A stretch of DNA of 64,000 nucleotides from Virgibacillus_F sp049310925 (GCF_049310925.1 NZ_JBMERP010000003.1:80199-144198), one strand, 5' to 3'; counted from the stretch's first letter, positions 1-8,780 are shown. Program-made: numbers and translations. The notes: generated by a model not told the origin, from the sequence alone.

Positions 1-107
1 ATACAAACATAAATATCTGAAAAAAGTAAACATTTATAACATTCCTTCTTAACTTTTTTCATAGGATAATTTATGGAAGGAATAAAAACTAAAAGGAGGT
101 AGAAAAA

Positions 108-1640
108 ATGGAGACAAGGTCACAGTGGGGAACAAGAGCCGGCTTTATTATGGCTGCTGTTGGTTCGGCGATTGGACTAGGAAATATCTGGCGTTTTCCA
201 GCAGTTGCTTACGAAAATGGTGGTGGAGCTTTCTTTATTCCATACTTATTTGCACTTCTTACAGCAGGTATCCCAATCCTTATCATGGAATTTACCATGG
301 GTCATAAATACAAGGGTTCTGCACCGTTAACGTACAGAAGAATTAATAAAAAGGCTGAATGGGTTGGCTGGTGGGCAGTTTTAGTTGCCTTTGTAATATC
401 AACTTACTACTCGGTAATTATTGCCTGGGCAATATCCTACTCCATGTTTTCGTTTAATTTAAATTGGGGTGAAGACACACAAGCATTTCTGTATGGTGAG
501 TATTTGAAATTATCGGTTGATCCAGGACAAACAGGAAGCTTTGTTCCAGGAGTACTCATTCCATTAATTATTGTTTGGATTGTCGTATTAGGTATTTTAT
601 TTAAAGGTGTTAAAAAAGGTATCGAAGTTGCAAACAGAATATTTATTCCAGCATTGGTAATTATATTTCTTATTATCGTAATTCGTGCAGTTACTCTACC
701 TGGTGCATTAACAGGGTTAGAGGCATTCTTTGAACCTGACTTTAGTAAAATTCTCGATCCAACTGTATGGGTAGCAGCATATGGACAGATATTCTTCAGT
801 TTATCAATTGCATTTGCTATCATGATTACATACTCAAGTTATCTGCCTAAAAAGTCAGATATTACCAACAACGCATTTATCACTGGTTTTGGTAATTCGA
901 GTTTTGAATTATTGGCGGGTATTGGAGTATTTTCTGTTCTTGGTTTTATGGCTGTACAACAGGGAGTTCCAGTTGATGAAGTAGTAAAAGGCGGAGTTGG
1001 ATTAGCGTTCATAGTGTTCCCGCAAATCATCAATGAGTTCCCAGCATTTAAAGAGTTATTTGGATTCCTGTTCTTTGCTTCATTAGTTTTAGCAGGTTTG
1101 ACGTCTTTGATGTCTATCACTGAAACTTATGTAGCTGGTTTGGTTGACAAATTTAAAATTTCCAGAACAAAAGCTGTCTTATTTGGTGGAGGATTAGCAG
1201 CGCTTGTGTCACTCTTATTCGCGACACAAGGTGGTTTACTCTTCTTGGACGTGGCTGATTATTACATTAACCAATTTGGTGTAGCTTTTGTAGGATTAGT
1301 CGAAGTAGTTCTAATGGCGTGGGTGTTCCGTAAGCTAGGTGAATTCAAAACACATGCAAATGAAATATCTGATATACGTTTAGGATCATGGTGGACTGTG
1401 AGTTTAGGCGTCATAACACCAATTGTGCTTGGATATATGATGTTTGGATTGTTCAAAGAGAACTTATTGAAAGAATTTGACAATGCAACAGGTAACTATG
1501 GTGAATATGGAGATACATTTATCTTATTCAGTGGTTGGGCAGTTGCTGTTGGAGCAGTTATAGTTGCTATAGTGCTAGCTGTGATCAAATGGAAATCCAA
1601 TCCTGAGCTTGAAGATGATTCTTCAAAAGGAGGCGAATAA
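108..1640 (+). CDS. Sodium-dependent amino acid/neurotransmitter symporter (NSS/SNF family)
   Basis: A 510-aa polytopic membrane protein with about 11-12 hydrophobic segments. Residues 19-31 (GSAIGLGNIWRFP) are the NSS family signature in TM1 that binds substrate and sodium. By family it imports a neutral amino acid with Na+. The start has a strong Shine-Dalgarno (AAAGGAGGT, about 92-100). A 37-aa single-span protein begins 2 bases after its stop codon, as in MetP/MetS-type transporters, which suggests methionine, alanine or a similar substrate; the substrate is an inference. The length is normal for prokaryotic NSS proteins. Confidence 0.9.
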   Translation: METRSQWGTRAGFIMAAVGSAIGLGNIWRFPAVAYENGGGAFFIPYLFALLTAGIPILIMEFTMGHKYKGSAPLTYRRINKKAEWVGWWAVLVAFVISTYYSVIIAWAISYSMFSFNLNWGEDTQAFLYGEYLKLSVDPGQTGSFVPGVLIPLIIVWIVVLGILFKGVKKGIEVANRIFIPALVIIFLIIVIRAVTLPGALTGLEAFFEPDFSKILDPTVWVAAYGQIFFSLSIAFAIMITYSSYLPKKSDITNNAFITGFGNSSFELLAGIGVFSVLGFMAVQQGVPVDEVVKGGVGLAFIVFPQIINEFPAFKELFGFLFFASLVLAGLTSLMSITETYVAGLVDKFKISRTKAVLFGGGLAALVSLLFATQGGLLFLDVADYYINQFGVAFVGLVEVVLMAWVFRKLGEFKTHANEISDIRLGSWWTVSLGVITPIVLGYMMFGLFKENLLKEFDNATGNYGEYGDTFILFSGWAVAVGAVIVAIVLAVIKWKSNPELEDDSSKGGE

Positions 1641-1641
1641 T

Positions 1642-1755
1642 ATGACTGTTAGTTCAATCTTTGTCATGATATTAGGTATAGTTATCATTTGGGGAGGACT
1701 TGCTGCGAGTATTATGAATGCCGTTAAAAAAGCAAAGCAGGCAAAGGAAAGTTAA
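1642..1755 (+). CDS. MetS-like small subunit of NSS transporter
   Basis: A 37-aa ORF starting at ATG 1642, preceded by AAAGGAGGCGA inside the end of the transporter gene (one base lies between TAA and ATG). It has one hydrophobic helix (about residues 5-25: IFVMILGIVIIWGGLAASIM) and a lysine-rich tail (KKAKQAKES). This is the layout of MetS, the small subunit required by the Corynebacterium NSS transporter MetPS. Tight coupling to the transporter supports a shared complex. It is small enough to be missed by automatic annotation. Confidence 0.8.
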   Translation: MTVSSIFVMILGIVIIWGGLAASIMNAVKKAKQAKES

Positions 1756-1770
1756 TAAATTCTAAATTTA

Positions 1771-1801
1771 AGGAGCTATTGCGAATATCGCAATAGCTCC
1801 T
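1771..1801. terminator. Bidirectional terminator, NSS operon / lytH
   Basis: A perfect 14-bp inverted repeat (arms AGGAGCTATTGCGA) with a 3-base loop between the convergent transporter operon and lytH, followed by T-rich sequence on the plus strand and A-rich sequence upstream, so it can serve both directions. Confidence 0.85.
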
Positions 1802-1803
1802 CT

Positions 1804-2766
1804 TTATTTTTGTTTCCCCATTCTTTCCCACTTTCGTAAATAAGGATAGGGGTCAAATGACCATTCACTGTAGCCATTATCCTTATACATACCATAATGA
1901 AGATGTGGGGGGAACTTTCCGGACGTGCCTGGGGGACCGTACCCTGTTGAGCCGACGTAACCAACAACATCACCGGGCTTAACGATTTGTCCCACTTTTA
2001 TATCTTTCTCATACTTAGTGAGATGAGCGTAATAATGATAGATGTTATGGACATCACGTAACCCAATTCGCCATCCACCAAATAAATTCCAACCCATTAG
2101 TTCAACCACACCATAAGTTGTAGACCTTACGGGAGTACCATAGTTTGCGAAAATATCTGTTCCTTCATGAATACGTAAACCGCCGAATCCCCGTCTGTTG
2201 CCCCAAGTATTGTTATAACTGTAATTGTAATTTGATGGCATAGGAAATGTACGGTCGGTTAATTCAATATCTTTGAATTTTTTAAAAACACGGGCGTTAT
2301 TCATGATTGATTGCACATTTAAATCGCGCTTATATAAATTCCAAAGAGCTATTTTAATATCCTCATTAGAATATCCGTAATTTTGCAGGTACTTTCCCAT
2401 CGTGTATAGAACATCATCTGGATTCTTTGGGTCTGCCTTTTTATCACCATTTCCATCTTTTCCAATTCCATGAAAAAGTGCAATAACACTTTCATTCTTA
2501 TTATCCACATTACCAATTCCAAACCATTTGGTTGGAGTAAAAGTAATGGAAATTAGTTGATCAGATGGAACATTCTTTTGAATATTTCGTTCATACTGAT
2601 CAATGGCAGCAAAATAGTACCAGGGTATTAAAGTTAAAGCTTCTGTTTTTTTGAATAATTCTATACGCTTTGCGTAAATATCTTTATCTGCATGAACAGT
2701 CTTTACATCTATTTGCGTGATGAGACCAACAAATAAGATGAGGGCTATTATTTTATAATATCTCAC
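1804..2766 (-). CDS. lytH: M23-family peptidase, LytH-like (spore cortex)
   Basis: A 320-aa protein with an N-terminal signal/anchor helix (residues 5-20) and a C-terminal M23 metallopeptidase domain. Zinc ligands are visible: H200 and D204 in RIHEGTD, and the HLHYG motif at 288-292. B. subtilis LytH (YunA) is the mother-cell L-Ala-D-Glu peptidase that trims stem peptides to single L-alanine in spore cortex, and it lies beside yutC-yutD as here. The region between residues 30 and 180 is the family-typical N-terminal part. It is followed by the shared terminator. The role comes from orthology, not from direct evidence. Confidence 0.85.
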   Translation of the reverse strand: MRYYKIIALILFVGLITQIDVKTVHADKDIYAKRIELFKKTEALTLIPWYYFAAIDQYERNIQKNVPSDQLISITFTPTKWFGIGNVDNKNESVIALFHGIGKDGNGDKKADPKNPDDVLYTMGKYLQNYGYSNEDIKIALWNLYKRDLNVQSIMNNARVFKKFKDIELTDRTFPMPSNYNYSYNNTWGNRRGFGGLRIHEGTDIFANYGTPVRSTTYGVVELMGWNLFGGWRIGLRDVHNIYHYYAHLTKYEKDIKVGQIVKPGDVVGYVGSTGYGPPGTSGKFPPHLHYGMYKDNGYSEWSFDPYPYLRKWERMGKQK

Positions 2767-2775
2767 AATACATCA

Positions 2776-3348
2776 TCACCTTTTTTGGTCATTTTCTTTG
2801 TCTATTCCCTGAGGTGACCTTTTCATTTCTTGAACAATAGACGTAATCGTGTTTCTGTATTCTCCACCTTGTGGTGTACTATTATGCAAGCTACGGATAT
2901 CGGCAATTAAATCTCTATCATTAGAAACGTATACCTCAAAATAACTAGGCATGGCAGCAATAGCAGTTTGTTTAGCAATATCTGAAGCTACATCTTCCTC
3001 TAGGTCATCGTTGTTGACATAAGCTATTAATACCTCTCTATCCGTAACCAAAGTGGCTACCTCATTAATTCCCTCAGTACGTAATATAATTCGTGTAATC
3101 ATATCTGCTATCTTGTGTCGATCCATGGTCACAGCATGACCTTTTTCATCGTTGGTGTTTACCTGGTCCCTTGTGTAATGAACGAAACCAAGTCGATTTT
3201 CCTCTTCATTGGAAGTGGGGGTTTCGTCGTTTCTATTAGGGTCCAATTCGTTTCTAATCTGCTCCCCTTGATCAGCCTCTTCGTTTGTACCGCATGCTGT
3301 TAAGAATGTCATACATAATAAAAGAGCCAATGCGAACTTTTTATACAT
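2776..3348 (-). CDS. yutC: YhcN/YlaJ-family sporulation lipoprotein
   Basis: A 190-aa protein with a lipoprotein signal peptide: a KK n-region, a hydrophobic core, and lipobox LTAC with C19 as the lipidated cysteine. A linker rich in D, E and N follows, then a YhcN/YlaJ-type domain (about residues 70-170) with the KIADMITRIILRTEGINEVATLV segment shortened here to its key residues R88, G94, V97. The family is expressed in the forespore and found in spore membranes. The gene sits 9 bp upstream of lytH on the same strand and is probably cotranscribed with it. Confidence 0.75.
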   Translation of the reverse strand: MYKKFALALLLCMTFLTACGTNEEADQGEQIRNELDPNRNDETPTSNEEENRLGFVHYTRDQVNTNDEKGHAVTMDRHKIADMITRIILRTEGINEVATLVTDREVLIAYVNNDDLEEDVASDIAKQTAIAAMPSYFEVYVSNDRDLIADIRSLHNSTPQGGEYRNTITSIVQEMKRSPQGIDKENDQKR

Positions 3349-3512
3349 TATTCATCCCGCCTTTTTGTGTAGGTTTTATTGCGTTATTTTGCTACATGAA
3401 AAAGTTTTCATTCATCATTAGAAAGAATCTTCGCATGTAAATTAAGGATAAAATCTGGTTATAACGGAGAACTTTATGGTAAACTGTAAACAGTTAGGTG
3501 GGGGTGAAACAG

Positions 3513-3788
3513 GTGATTGAATTGCATGGAAAGACGTATGAAATAATTGAAAATATAAAGGAAGGTTATGATGCAGAACGCTTAGAAGAGCGATTCTCTG
3601 ACATTCTAACCAAATACGACTTTATTGTTGGAGATTGGGGTTATGATCAGCTTCGTTTAAGAGGCTTTTACGATGACCAAAACACGAAAGCAGCCTTTGA
3701 TTCAAAAATAAGTACACTGGACGATTATTTGTATGAGTACTGTAATTTTGGATGTGCCTATTTCGTTCTAAAAAGAATAGATAAGTAA
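3513..3788 (+). CDS. yutD: DUF1027 family protein YutD
   Basis: A short acidic cytosolic protein carrying the family hallmark VGDWGYDQLRLRGFYDD at about residues 44-60. Its function is unknown. Three in-frame GTG codons (3498, 3504, 3513) could start it. I chose 3513 because the purine-rich AGGTGGGGG at 3496-3504 is then correctly spaced and the protein begins like B. subtilis YutD. It is divergent from yutC-lytH and ends in a hairpin terminator. Confidence 0.75.
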   Translation: MIELHGKTYEIIENIKEGYDAERLEERFSDILTKYDFIVGDWGYDQLRLRGFYDDQNTKAAFDSKISTLDDYLYEYCNFGCAYFVLKRIDK

Positions 3789-3789
3789 T

Positions 3790-3817
3790 AGCGGTAGTGA
3801 AAATAAAAACTACCGCT
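3790..3817 (+). terminator. Terminator after yutD
   Basis: A 9-bp stem (AGCGGTAGT with ACTACCGCT) and a 10-base A-rich loop, just past the yutD stop. It touches the end of the convergent gene at 3816 and may serve both. Confidence 0.75.
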
Positions 3818-4094
3818 ATTCTTCTGGCCGGACTTCTCCACCCTCATCGTCATGGATTGGATGCGCTCCAGGTGTTTGTCTTGGTAAATCATCATGTTGT
3901 TCCTTATCTGGAAAGACAAAAGCACTTTGCCTAAACTGTCCTTCTTCCCACTCGGTCGATTTACTTTGGACTGGTTCCCCCTGATTAATAGGAGATCCCA
4001 GTGGACCTTCAGGAAATTCCTCAGGTATTAATTCACTTCTTTGCCTCTTTACATTATCAACTTCAGAGTAATTTTTTTTTCTTTTTCTCTTCAT
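3816..4094 (-). CDS. Hypothetical charged protein (92 aa)
   Basis: I do not recognise a family. The protein starts with a very basic patch (MKRKRKKN) and continues as a low-complexity, proline- and acid-rich sequence (EEFPEGPLGSP, IHDDEGGEVRPEE) with no predicted membrane segment, so it looks disordered. A good ribosome-binding site (GAAAGGGTGA, about 4101-4110 on the minus strand) supports real translation. The position between yutD and yutE suggests a lineage-specific Bacillaceae gene. Confidence 0.55.
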   Translation of the reverse strand: MKRKRKKNYSEVDNVKRQRSELIPEEFPEGPLGSPINQGEPVQSKSTEWEEGQFRQSAFVFPDKEQHDDLPRQTPGAHPIHDDEGGEVRPEE

Positions 4095-4314
4095 GGTATA
4101 TCACCCTTTCAGAATTATGTTTTGTTTGATTGTCTATTTTTATTCCATTTTTAAACATGAAAGATTGATTTATTACCTAATTCATAAAAAGCTTTTCTCA
4201 ATAAGTGAGTAAAAAACCGAAAGGACATTCTAAAGGTGTTAGTGCACTTTAGTAATCATTGTGATATTAGATAAACAAAAAAACGTCGACCACATAGGTC
4301 GGCGTTGTCTTAGT

Positions 4315-4581
4315 TTATAGTAAATCTCTAAGTATTTTCCGCAATTCATCTGCTTCTATTTCTGTAACGTGGAAAGAGTGTTCTATTCCACCTTCATTTG
4401 AAAAATCCTCTTTGCTTAACACAGCATAGCGGTTTTTTTGTAAGTCAATTACTACCTTTTTGTCTTGTTCACGAGCGTTTGTGATGGCGAAATCATATCT
4501 GCGAAAGTTCCCCATAAAACTTAAGTAGCGAACTTCTTGCTCCAGCGATTCATCTTTTAAAAGTTTATAGTTTTTAGCCAT
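4315..4581 (-). CDS. DUF3055/SAV0927-like small cytosolic protein
   Basis: An 88-aa soluble protein with segments EVRYLSFMGNFRRYDFAI and KKVVIDLQKNRYAVL that resemble the DUF3055/SAV0927 family of small Firmicute proteins of unknown function; I recognise this from memory and could not run a profile. The RBS AAGGAGG lies just upstream of the ATG. A short hairpin (about 4281-4306, CGTCGACC with GGTCGGCG) downstream can end its transcript. Confidence 0.55.
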   Translation of the reverse strand: MAKNYKLLKDESLEQEVRYLSFMGNFRRYDFAITNAREQDKKVVIDLQKNRYAVLSKEDFSNEGGIEHSFHVTEIEADELRKILRDLL

Positions 4582-4713
4582 GAAAATCCTCCTTTAATAA
4601 AGTGCGACTAGAATATTACTTGGGTCATCACATTTATCTCCACTATAACATGTTTTATTTTTGCAATCATTGTATGATATATTTGGAGTATCAAGAACGG
4701 TGGAGGTTTTTTT

Positions 4714-5151
4714 ATGTATTTCGTTGACCGAAGTAAAATAGAACAAACATTAACATACATGGATAGCTTGCTTCAGGAACTTTGGAACCAATCTTTTGAA
4801 TCCTTTCAGGAAAAGCTATTGTTGGAGAGAATTACACAAATGATTATTGAATCAATGCTAGATGTTGGGAATATGATGATTGATGGGTTTATCATGCGGG
4901 ATCCTGGAAGTTATGAGGACATTATAGACATTCTTGTAGATGAAAAGGTACTGCCTTCTAATGATCAGGATGGTTATAAAAAGGTAGTAAGACTGCGCAC
5001 GCTACTTGTTAAAGAGTATTTGAACATAGATCATGAAAAAGTAAAAAGTATCACCACAGAAAATAAACAGTTACTAAACCAATTTGGCGATCGGGTTCGT
5101 ACTTATTTGGAAAACGAGCTTGGTGTTGCTAACGCGTTCTCAAATGAATGA
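4714..5151 (+). CDS. yutE: DUF86/HepT-like protein YutE
   Basis: A 145-aa all-helical protein in the position of B. subtilis yutE and similar to the DUF86 (HepT-like) fold. Some HepT proteins are RNase toxins paired with MntA nucleotidyltransferases, but no nucleotidyltransferase gene is adjacent and this is a conserved chromosomal gene, so a toxin role is not supported. The start ATG 4714 follows GGTGGAGG. It lies 16 bp upstream of yutF, probably in the same transcript. Confidence 0.75.
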   Translation: MYFVDRSKIEQTLTYMDSLLQELWNQSFESFQEKLLLERITQMIIESMLDVGNMMIDGFIMRDPGSYEDIIDILVDEKVLPSNDQDGYKKVVRLRTLLVKEYLNIDHEKVKSITTENKQLLNQFGDRVRTYLENELGVANAFSNE

Positions 5152-5167
5152 AATGAGGGTTATTTAG

Positions 5168-5935
5168 GTGAAGAATTATCAAGGTTATTTGGTTGATCTA
5201 GACGGAACAATGTATCAAGGAGAAGCAAGGATCCATGCTGCTAAAGAATTTGTGGATTTTTTACATGAAAATAATCTTCCACATTTATTTTTAACTAATA
5301 ACTCTTCTAAAACACAGTTGGAAATTGCCGAAAAGTTAAACAAGATGGACATACGTGCAACTGAAAAACATATATTCACCTCTAGTATGGCAACAGCTAG
5401 CTATATTGCCAGCCAAAATCAGGGTAGGCGTGTATTTGTTATTGGTGAGAGAGGTCTTCATGAGGCGATTGAAGAGAAAGGTTTAATAATAACTGAAGAG
5501 AATCCCGACTTTGTAGTAATTGGAATTGATCGAGAAATTACATATGAGAAACTAACGAAAGCTTGTTTATTTGTTCGAAACGGTGCTACATTTGTTTCAA
5601 CAAATAGTGATGTAGCAATTCCCACAGAGCGTGGGCTGGTCCCGGGAAATGGAGCACTTACCTCTGTTATTACTGTAAGCGCCGGAGTTGAACCAATTTT
5701 CATTGGGAAACCTGAACCTATTATTATGGAGCAAGGATTAAAAACACTCGGTTTATCAAAGGATGCGACATTAATGGTTGGCGACAATTACCACACAGAC
5801 ATAATGGCTGGAATTCAGGCTGGCGTAGACACATTAATGGTGTTTACAGGTGTCACCCGCTTTAAGGACTTTCCTGATTTACCAAAGAAACCAACCTATC
5901 ATGTACAAAATTTAAGTGAATGGTTAGTGACATAA
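5168..5935 (+). CDS. yutF: HAD-superfamily phosphatase YutF (NagD-like)
   Basis: A 255-aa HAD hydrolase of the NagD/p-nitrophenylphosphatase group. Motif I is DLDGTMYQG (residues 9-17, nucleophile D9, acid/base D11), motif II LTNNSS (42-47), the lysine is in GKPEP, and motif IV is MVGDNYHTDI. The type II cap between motifs II and III fits a small sugar-phosphate or nucleotide phosphatase. The start is GTG 5168. A stem-loop terminator follows directly. Confidence 0.85.
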   Translation: MKNYQGYLVDLDGTMYQGEARIHAAKEFVDFLHENNLPHLFLTNNSSKTQLEIAEKLNKMDIRATEKHIFTSSMATASYIASQNQGRRVFVIGERGLHEAIEEKGLIITEENPDFVVIGIDREITYEKLTKACLFVRNGATFVSTNSDVAIPTERGLVPGNGALTSVITVSAGVEPIFIGKPEPIIMEQGLKTLGLSKDATLMVGDNYHTDIMAGIQAGVDTLMVFTGVTRFKDFPDLPKKPTYHVQNLSEWLVT

Positions 5936-5939
5936 AAAA

Positions 5940-5979
5940 AAAGCTGCCTACCTGAGTGAATACCCCGGTAGGCAGCTTT
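5940..5979. terminator. Terminator between yutF and yutG
   Basis: A 13-bp perfect stem (AAAGCTGCCTACC with its complement) around a 14-base loop, flanked by A-run and T-run, between convergent genes. Confidence 0.85.
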
Positions 5980-5988
5980 ACTTATATT

Positions 5989-6501
5989 TTAATCATCTAA
6001 CATTTCAGCATCCCGTGTCCCATGTGCTAATCTACTTGAGGCTGCAGCTGCAATTGCGCCAACAATATCATCTAAAAAGGTATGACATTCTCCTGTTGAT
6101 TTATCATTTAACCGCTCAAGAATTCCTGGTTTTTGTTTATCAATATAACCATAATTAGTAAACCCTATTGATCCATAAACATTAACGATTGATAAGGCAA
6201 TAATCTCATCTACACCATATAGACTTTCATCTGTTTCAATTGTTTGTTGAAGTGGAAAATCCAACATTTTTTGCTCTGCTAGTTTGTCTAATTGAATACC
6301 AGTAAGTACTGCATTTTGAACCTCGCGCTTTGTTAAAACACGATCCACATTGTGAAGACAATCTTCCATACTCAAATCATCATGATATTTTGATTGCAAA
6401 TAATAAACCAGCTCAGCAATATCATCTAAGGTAACACCTCGTTCAGTTAACCATTCACGTGCTTTTAATTCTAATTGATCTTGATTTGTATTTTCATCCA
6501 T
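5989..6501 (-). CDS. yutG: Phosphatidylglycerophosphatase A-related protein YutG
   Basis: About 170 aa, matching the PgpA domain of Gram-positive YutG proteins. Conserved acidic segments are visible: VDEIIALSIVNVYGSIGFTN and the C-terminal THFLDDIVGAIAAA-type motif (here CHTFLDDIVGAIAAAA). PgpA enzymes dephosphorylate phosphatidylglycerophosphate; the Bacillus orthologue is soluble and its physiological substrate is less certain. I chose ATG 6501 over GTG 6510 because TAGGTGA is then well spaced. Confidence 0.75.
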   Translation of the reverse strand: MDENTNQDQLELKAREWLTERGVTLDDIAELVYYLQSKYHDDLSMEDCLHNVDRVLTKREVQNAVLTGIQLDKLAEQKMLDFPLQQTIETDESLYGVDEIIALSIVNVYGSIGFTNYGYIDKQKPGILERLNDKSTGECHTFLDDIVGAIAAAASSRLAHGTRDAEMLDD

Positions 6502-6578
6502 TAAAATCACCTACTCTTACGTATTTTTGACCATTTGTAATACATATACTTATTGTAAATGTGAAAAGGGGGAAATAT

Positions 6579-7553
6579 GTGCGAAACTTACTTACTACTT
6601 ATTATGGTATCCAAACAGAAGGAACTTGTTTTTTGGATGGAGCAGAGGGTTATATCGGCAACGAATACATTTATTTTATCATTCCTGCTGTAAACAATGA
6701 AACTATTCATGCAGAACAGCTCTCATTAGCGTATTACCTTTTTGAGAACGGATTAAACAATATTGCTGTACCAGTTCAAAATATTAATGGAGATTGGGTT
6801 ACTTTATTTATGGGTGAGGAATATATTGTAACCAAAACACAACATATAAATCAACAAAACAGATTAGAACATGGACAGTATTTAGCCAATTTCCATCGAA
6901 TAGGGGCAGGCTATCCATATGAACCACAGGATTTTTCAAGCTATGGGGAATGGAAACAGCTATGGATAAACAAATTAACTGCCTTTGAGCAAAAGGTGGA
7001 TCAGGATGAACTGATGTACCAATCATCCTATCACCGGAAACTTTCCGATCTGTTTCCTTATATTATTGGTATTAGTGAAAATGCGATTCAATATTTACAG
7101 GAAACCGAATTTGATAATCGTTTTCATGATGGTGATAGAGGGGCAATAACCTTCAGACGTTACACAAATCAGTGCAGCAGGGATATAATTTGGCATGGTA
7201 ATTTTATTGTTGACCATCCAGTACGTGATCTAGCAGAATACATAAGATATTGTGTTCTGTATCAAGGGGATAGCGGGAGGGATAATGTTGTTAAATTCCT
7301 CCATGTGTACCAACGTGAGCAACCACTTTCCGTATTTAGCTGGCGATTATTGTACGCACGTCTTCTTTACCCAGTTCATTTTTTTGATTTGATGGAAAAA
7401 GGCTTTACCTCGACTTCGCATGATTCGTTATTAACTAGTTTGAACGATTTACAACAAAAACAATTACGTTACGAAAAGTTTATGGGTGAGTTTTTTCAAC
7501 TAGTTGAGGTTAATCATGACATTTGGAAAATACCTGTGGTAGACTGGTTATAA
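6579..7553 (+). CDS. yutH: Spore coat protein YutH
   Basis: About 324 aa, a CotS/YutH-like spore coat protein with a distant aminoglycoside-phosphotransferase (kinase-like) fold. It has the family stretch GQYLANFHRIGAGYPYEP and a C-terminal half with repeated aromatic residues. The start is GTG 6579 after AAAAGGGGGA; an upstream in-frame GTG at 6561 overlaps this SD and is unlikely. The sporulation coat role comes from B. subtilis YutH. Monocistronic, divergent from yutG. Confidence 0.75.
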   Translation: MRNLLTTYYGIQTEGTCFLDGAEGYIGNEYIYFIIPAVNNETIHAEQLSLAYYLFENGLNNIAVPVQNINGDWVTLFMGEEYIVTKTQHINQQNRLEHGQYLANFHRIGAGYPYEPQDFSSYGEWKQLWINKLTAFEQKVDQDELMYQSSYHRKLSDLFPYIIGISENAIQYLQETEFDNRFHDGDRGAITFRRYTNQCSRDIIWHGNFIVDHPVRDLAEYIRYCVLYQGDSGRDNVVKFLHVYQREQPLSVFSWRLLYARLLYPVHFFDLMEKGFTSTSHDSLLTSLNDLQQKQLRYEKFMGEFFQLVEVNHDIWKIPVVDWL

Positions 7554-7609
7554 GAAATAAAGAGTAGCGGCATTTACTAAGATTTATACGTGTTAGATAA
7601 ATAAAAAAA

Positions 7610-7631
7610 GGCAAACATACAGATGTTTGCC
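7610..7631 (-). terminator. Terminator for yutI
   Basis: A 9-bp stem (GGCAAACAT with ATGTTTGCC), 4-base loop, followed on the minus strand by a run of seven T. It sits 15 bp past the yutI stop. Confidence 0.8.
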
Positions 7632-7645
7632 TCCAATCTATTGTA

Positions 7646-7870
7646 TTAAAATACTTGTTCGATTTCTCTAACTCCAGGAACTTCAGCAATTAATGCGCGT
7701 TCGATTCCAGCTTTTAACGTGATTGTTGAACTTGGGCAGTTACCACATGCACCCATCAAACGAAGAAGTACAATGCCATCCTCATCAACATCTATTAACT
7801 CCACATCTCCACCGTCACGAAGTAAAAATGGGCGTAATTTATTTAAGACTTCTTGGACTTGTTCTTGCAT
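7646..7870 (-). CDS. yutI: NifU C-terminal-domain Fe-S scaffold YutI
   Basis: 74 aa, essentially only the NifU C-terminal (Nfu) domain. The Fe-S ligands are in GACGNCPSS (CxxC) near residues 42-45. Nfu proteins carry and deliver [4Fe-4S] or [2Fe-2S] clusters to apo-enzymes. It lies next to yuzD and yutM, a second Fe-S carrier, so this corner of the chromosome is devoted to cluster trafficking. Length is normal for Bacillaceae. Confidence 0.9.
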   Translation of the reverse strand: MQEQVQEVLNKLRPFLLRDGGDVELIDVDEDGIVLLRLMGACGNCPSSTITLKAGIERALIAEVPGVREIEQVF

Positions 7871-8021
7871 TATTCATCTTCCCCTTTCATATTTCCATTA
7901 TAAGATGAATGACTAAAAAAATCTATTGTTAATATATATTATATCATTAATAGATGGTTATATTTTATCTTTTTTAGAAGGTTTTGTAAAATATAAGTAA
8001 CTAAATAGTAGGGAGGCTATC

Positions 8022-8354
8022 ATGGTGGATGAAAAAGCTGTAATTACAGTTTATGGGGCGGAACAGATATGTGCCAGCTGTGTAGGTGCCCCAGGGTCAA
8101 AGGACACATATGAATGGTTGCAGGCAGCGATAGGCAGAAAGTATATAGACAATGTAGTTGGTTACAATTATATTAATATTAATGAACCTCAAGCAGACCA
8201 AAAACACAGTGATTTTATTGAAAGAATTTTTTCTGAGGATTTATTTTATCCGATTGTGTTTGTAAATGAAGAAATGGTCGCAGAGGGGATACCGCGTTTG
8301 AAAACGATTTATCAGGCATTAGACAAATATGAAATTCCATTACAGTTGAAATAA
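8022..8354 (+). CDS. yuzD: DUF1462 thioredoxin-like protein YuzD
   Basis: A 110-aa YuzD family protein with a thioredoxin-like fold. ICASCVGAPGSKDT at residues 16-29 gives a CxxC pair near the N terminus. It is found across Bacillales beside yutI and yutM, consistent with a thiol or Fe-S role, but the biochemical function is not established. The RBS GGGAGG lies before ATG 8022. Confidence 0.8.
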   Translation: MVDEKAVITVYGAEQICASCVGAPGSKDTYEWLQAAIGRKYIDNVVGYNYININEPQADQKHSDFIERIFSEDLFYPIVFVNEEMVAEGIPRLKTIYQALDKYEIPLQLK

Positions 8355-8422
8355 ATTTATAGCAATAAGTTGAATAGTAATGCAACAGTTTGTATAATTA
8401 AAGGTAAAGAGGAGGGGACGAC

Positions 8423-8779
8423 ATGGTTGTTACATTTACTGACAATGCAGTAGGACAGATTAGAGAAATGATGCAAGACGAATCAGAAGATGTTCGTCTA
8501 CGCTTTGGAATAAAAGGTGGCGGCTGTAGTGGATTATCCTATTCTTTAGGATTTGATTATGACATTAATGCCGAATTGGATATGGTTGATGAAATTAATG
8601 GTGTTCCTGTTGTGATTTTTAAACAGGATATCCCTATTATAGAAGGAACGAAAATTGATTTTAAACAAAATATGATGGGCGGCGGATTTAGCATCGATAA
8701 TCCGAACGCTATGGTTAGCTGTGGTTGTGGATCATCGTTTAAAGCGAAAGATCGCGCGGGCGCACCGGAAAAATGTTAG
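8423..8779 (+). CDS. yutM: HesB/IscA-type A-type Fe-S carrier YutM
   Basis: A 118-aa A-type carrier. The three conserved cysteines are present: GGCSGLSY (about residue 34) and the C-terminal CGCGSSF (about 100-104). These proteins bind an Fe-S cluster and hand it to targets. ATG 8423 follows GAGGAGGGG. The last 31 codons coincide with a 94-bp sequence repeated at 24819-24912: a mobile element has integrated here and left the protein intact. The gene's own terminator now lies 16 kb away at 24929-24957. Confidence 0.95.
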   Translation: MVVTFTDNAVGQIREMMQDESEDVRLRFGIKGGGCSGLSYSLGFDYDINAELDMVDEINGVPVVIFKQDIPIIEGTKIDFKQNMMGGGFSIDNPNAMVSCGCGSSFKAKDRAGAPEKC

Positions 8780-8780
8780 C
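8687..8780. repeat. attL: 94-bp direct repeat in the 3' end of yutM
   Basis: This stretch, running from TTTAGCATCGATAA to AAAATGTTAGC, is identical at all 94 positions to 24819-24912. It encodes the C-terminal 31 residues of YutM including the CGCGSSF ligand motif. The flanking bases differ on both sides. This defines the left attachment site of the island. Confidence 0.97.

Noticed and set aside
437..1483. Three antisense open frames (128, 93 and 73 aa) opposite the NSS transporter
   Set aside because: They mirror the hydrophobic codons of the transporter, lack ribosome sites, and have no family resemblance.
4714..5151. YutE as HepT toxin of a HepT/MntA toxin-antitoxin pair
   Set aside because: No nucleotidyltransferase neighbour, and the gene is part of conserved core order.
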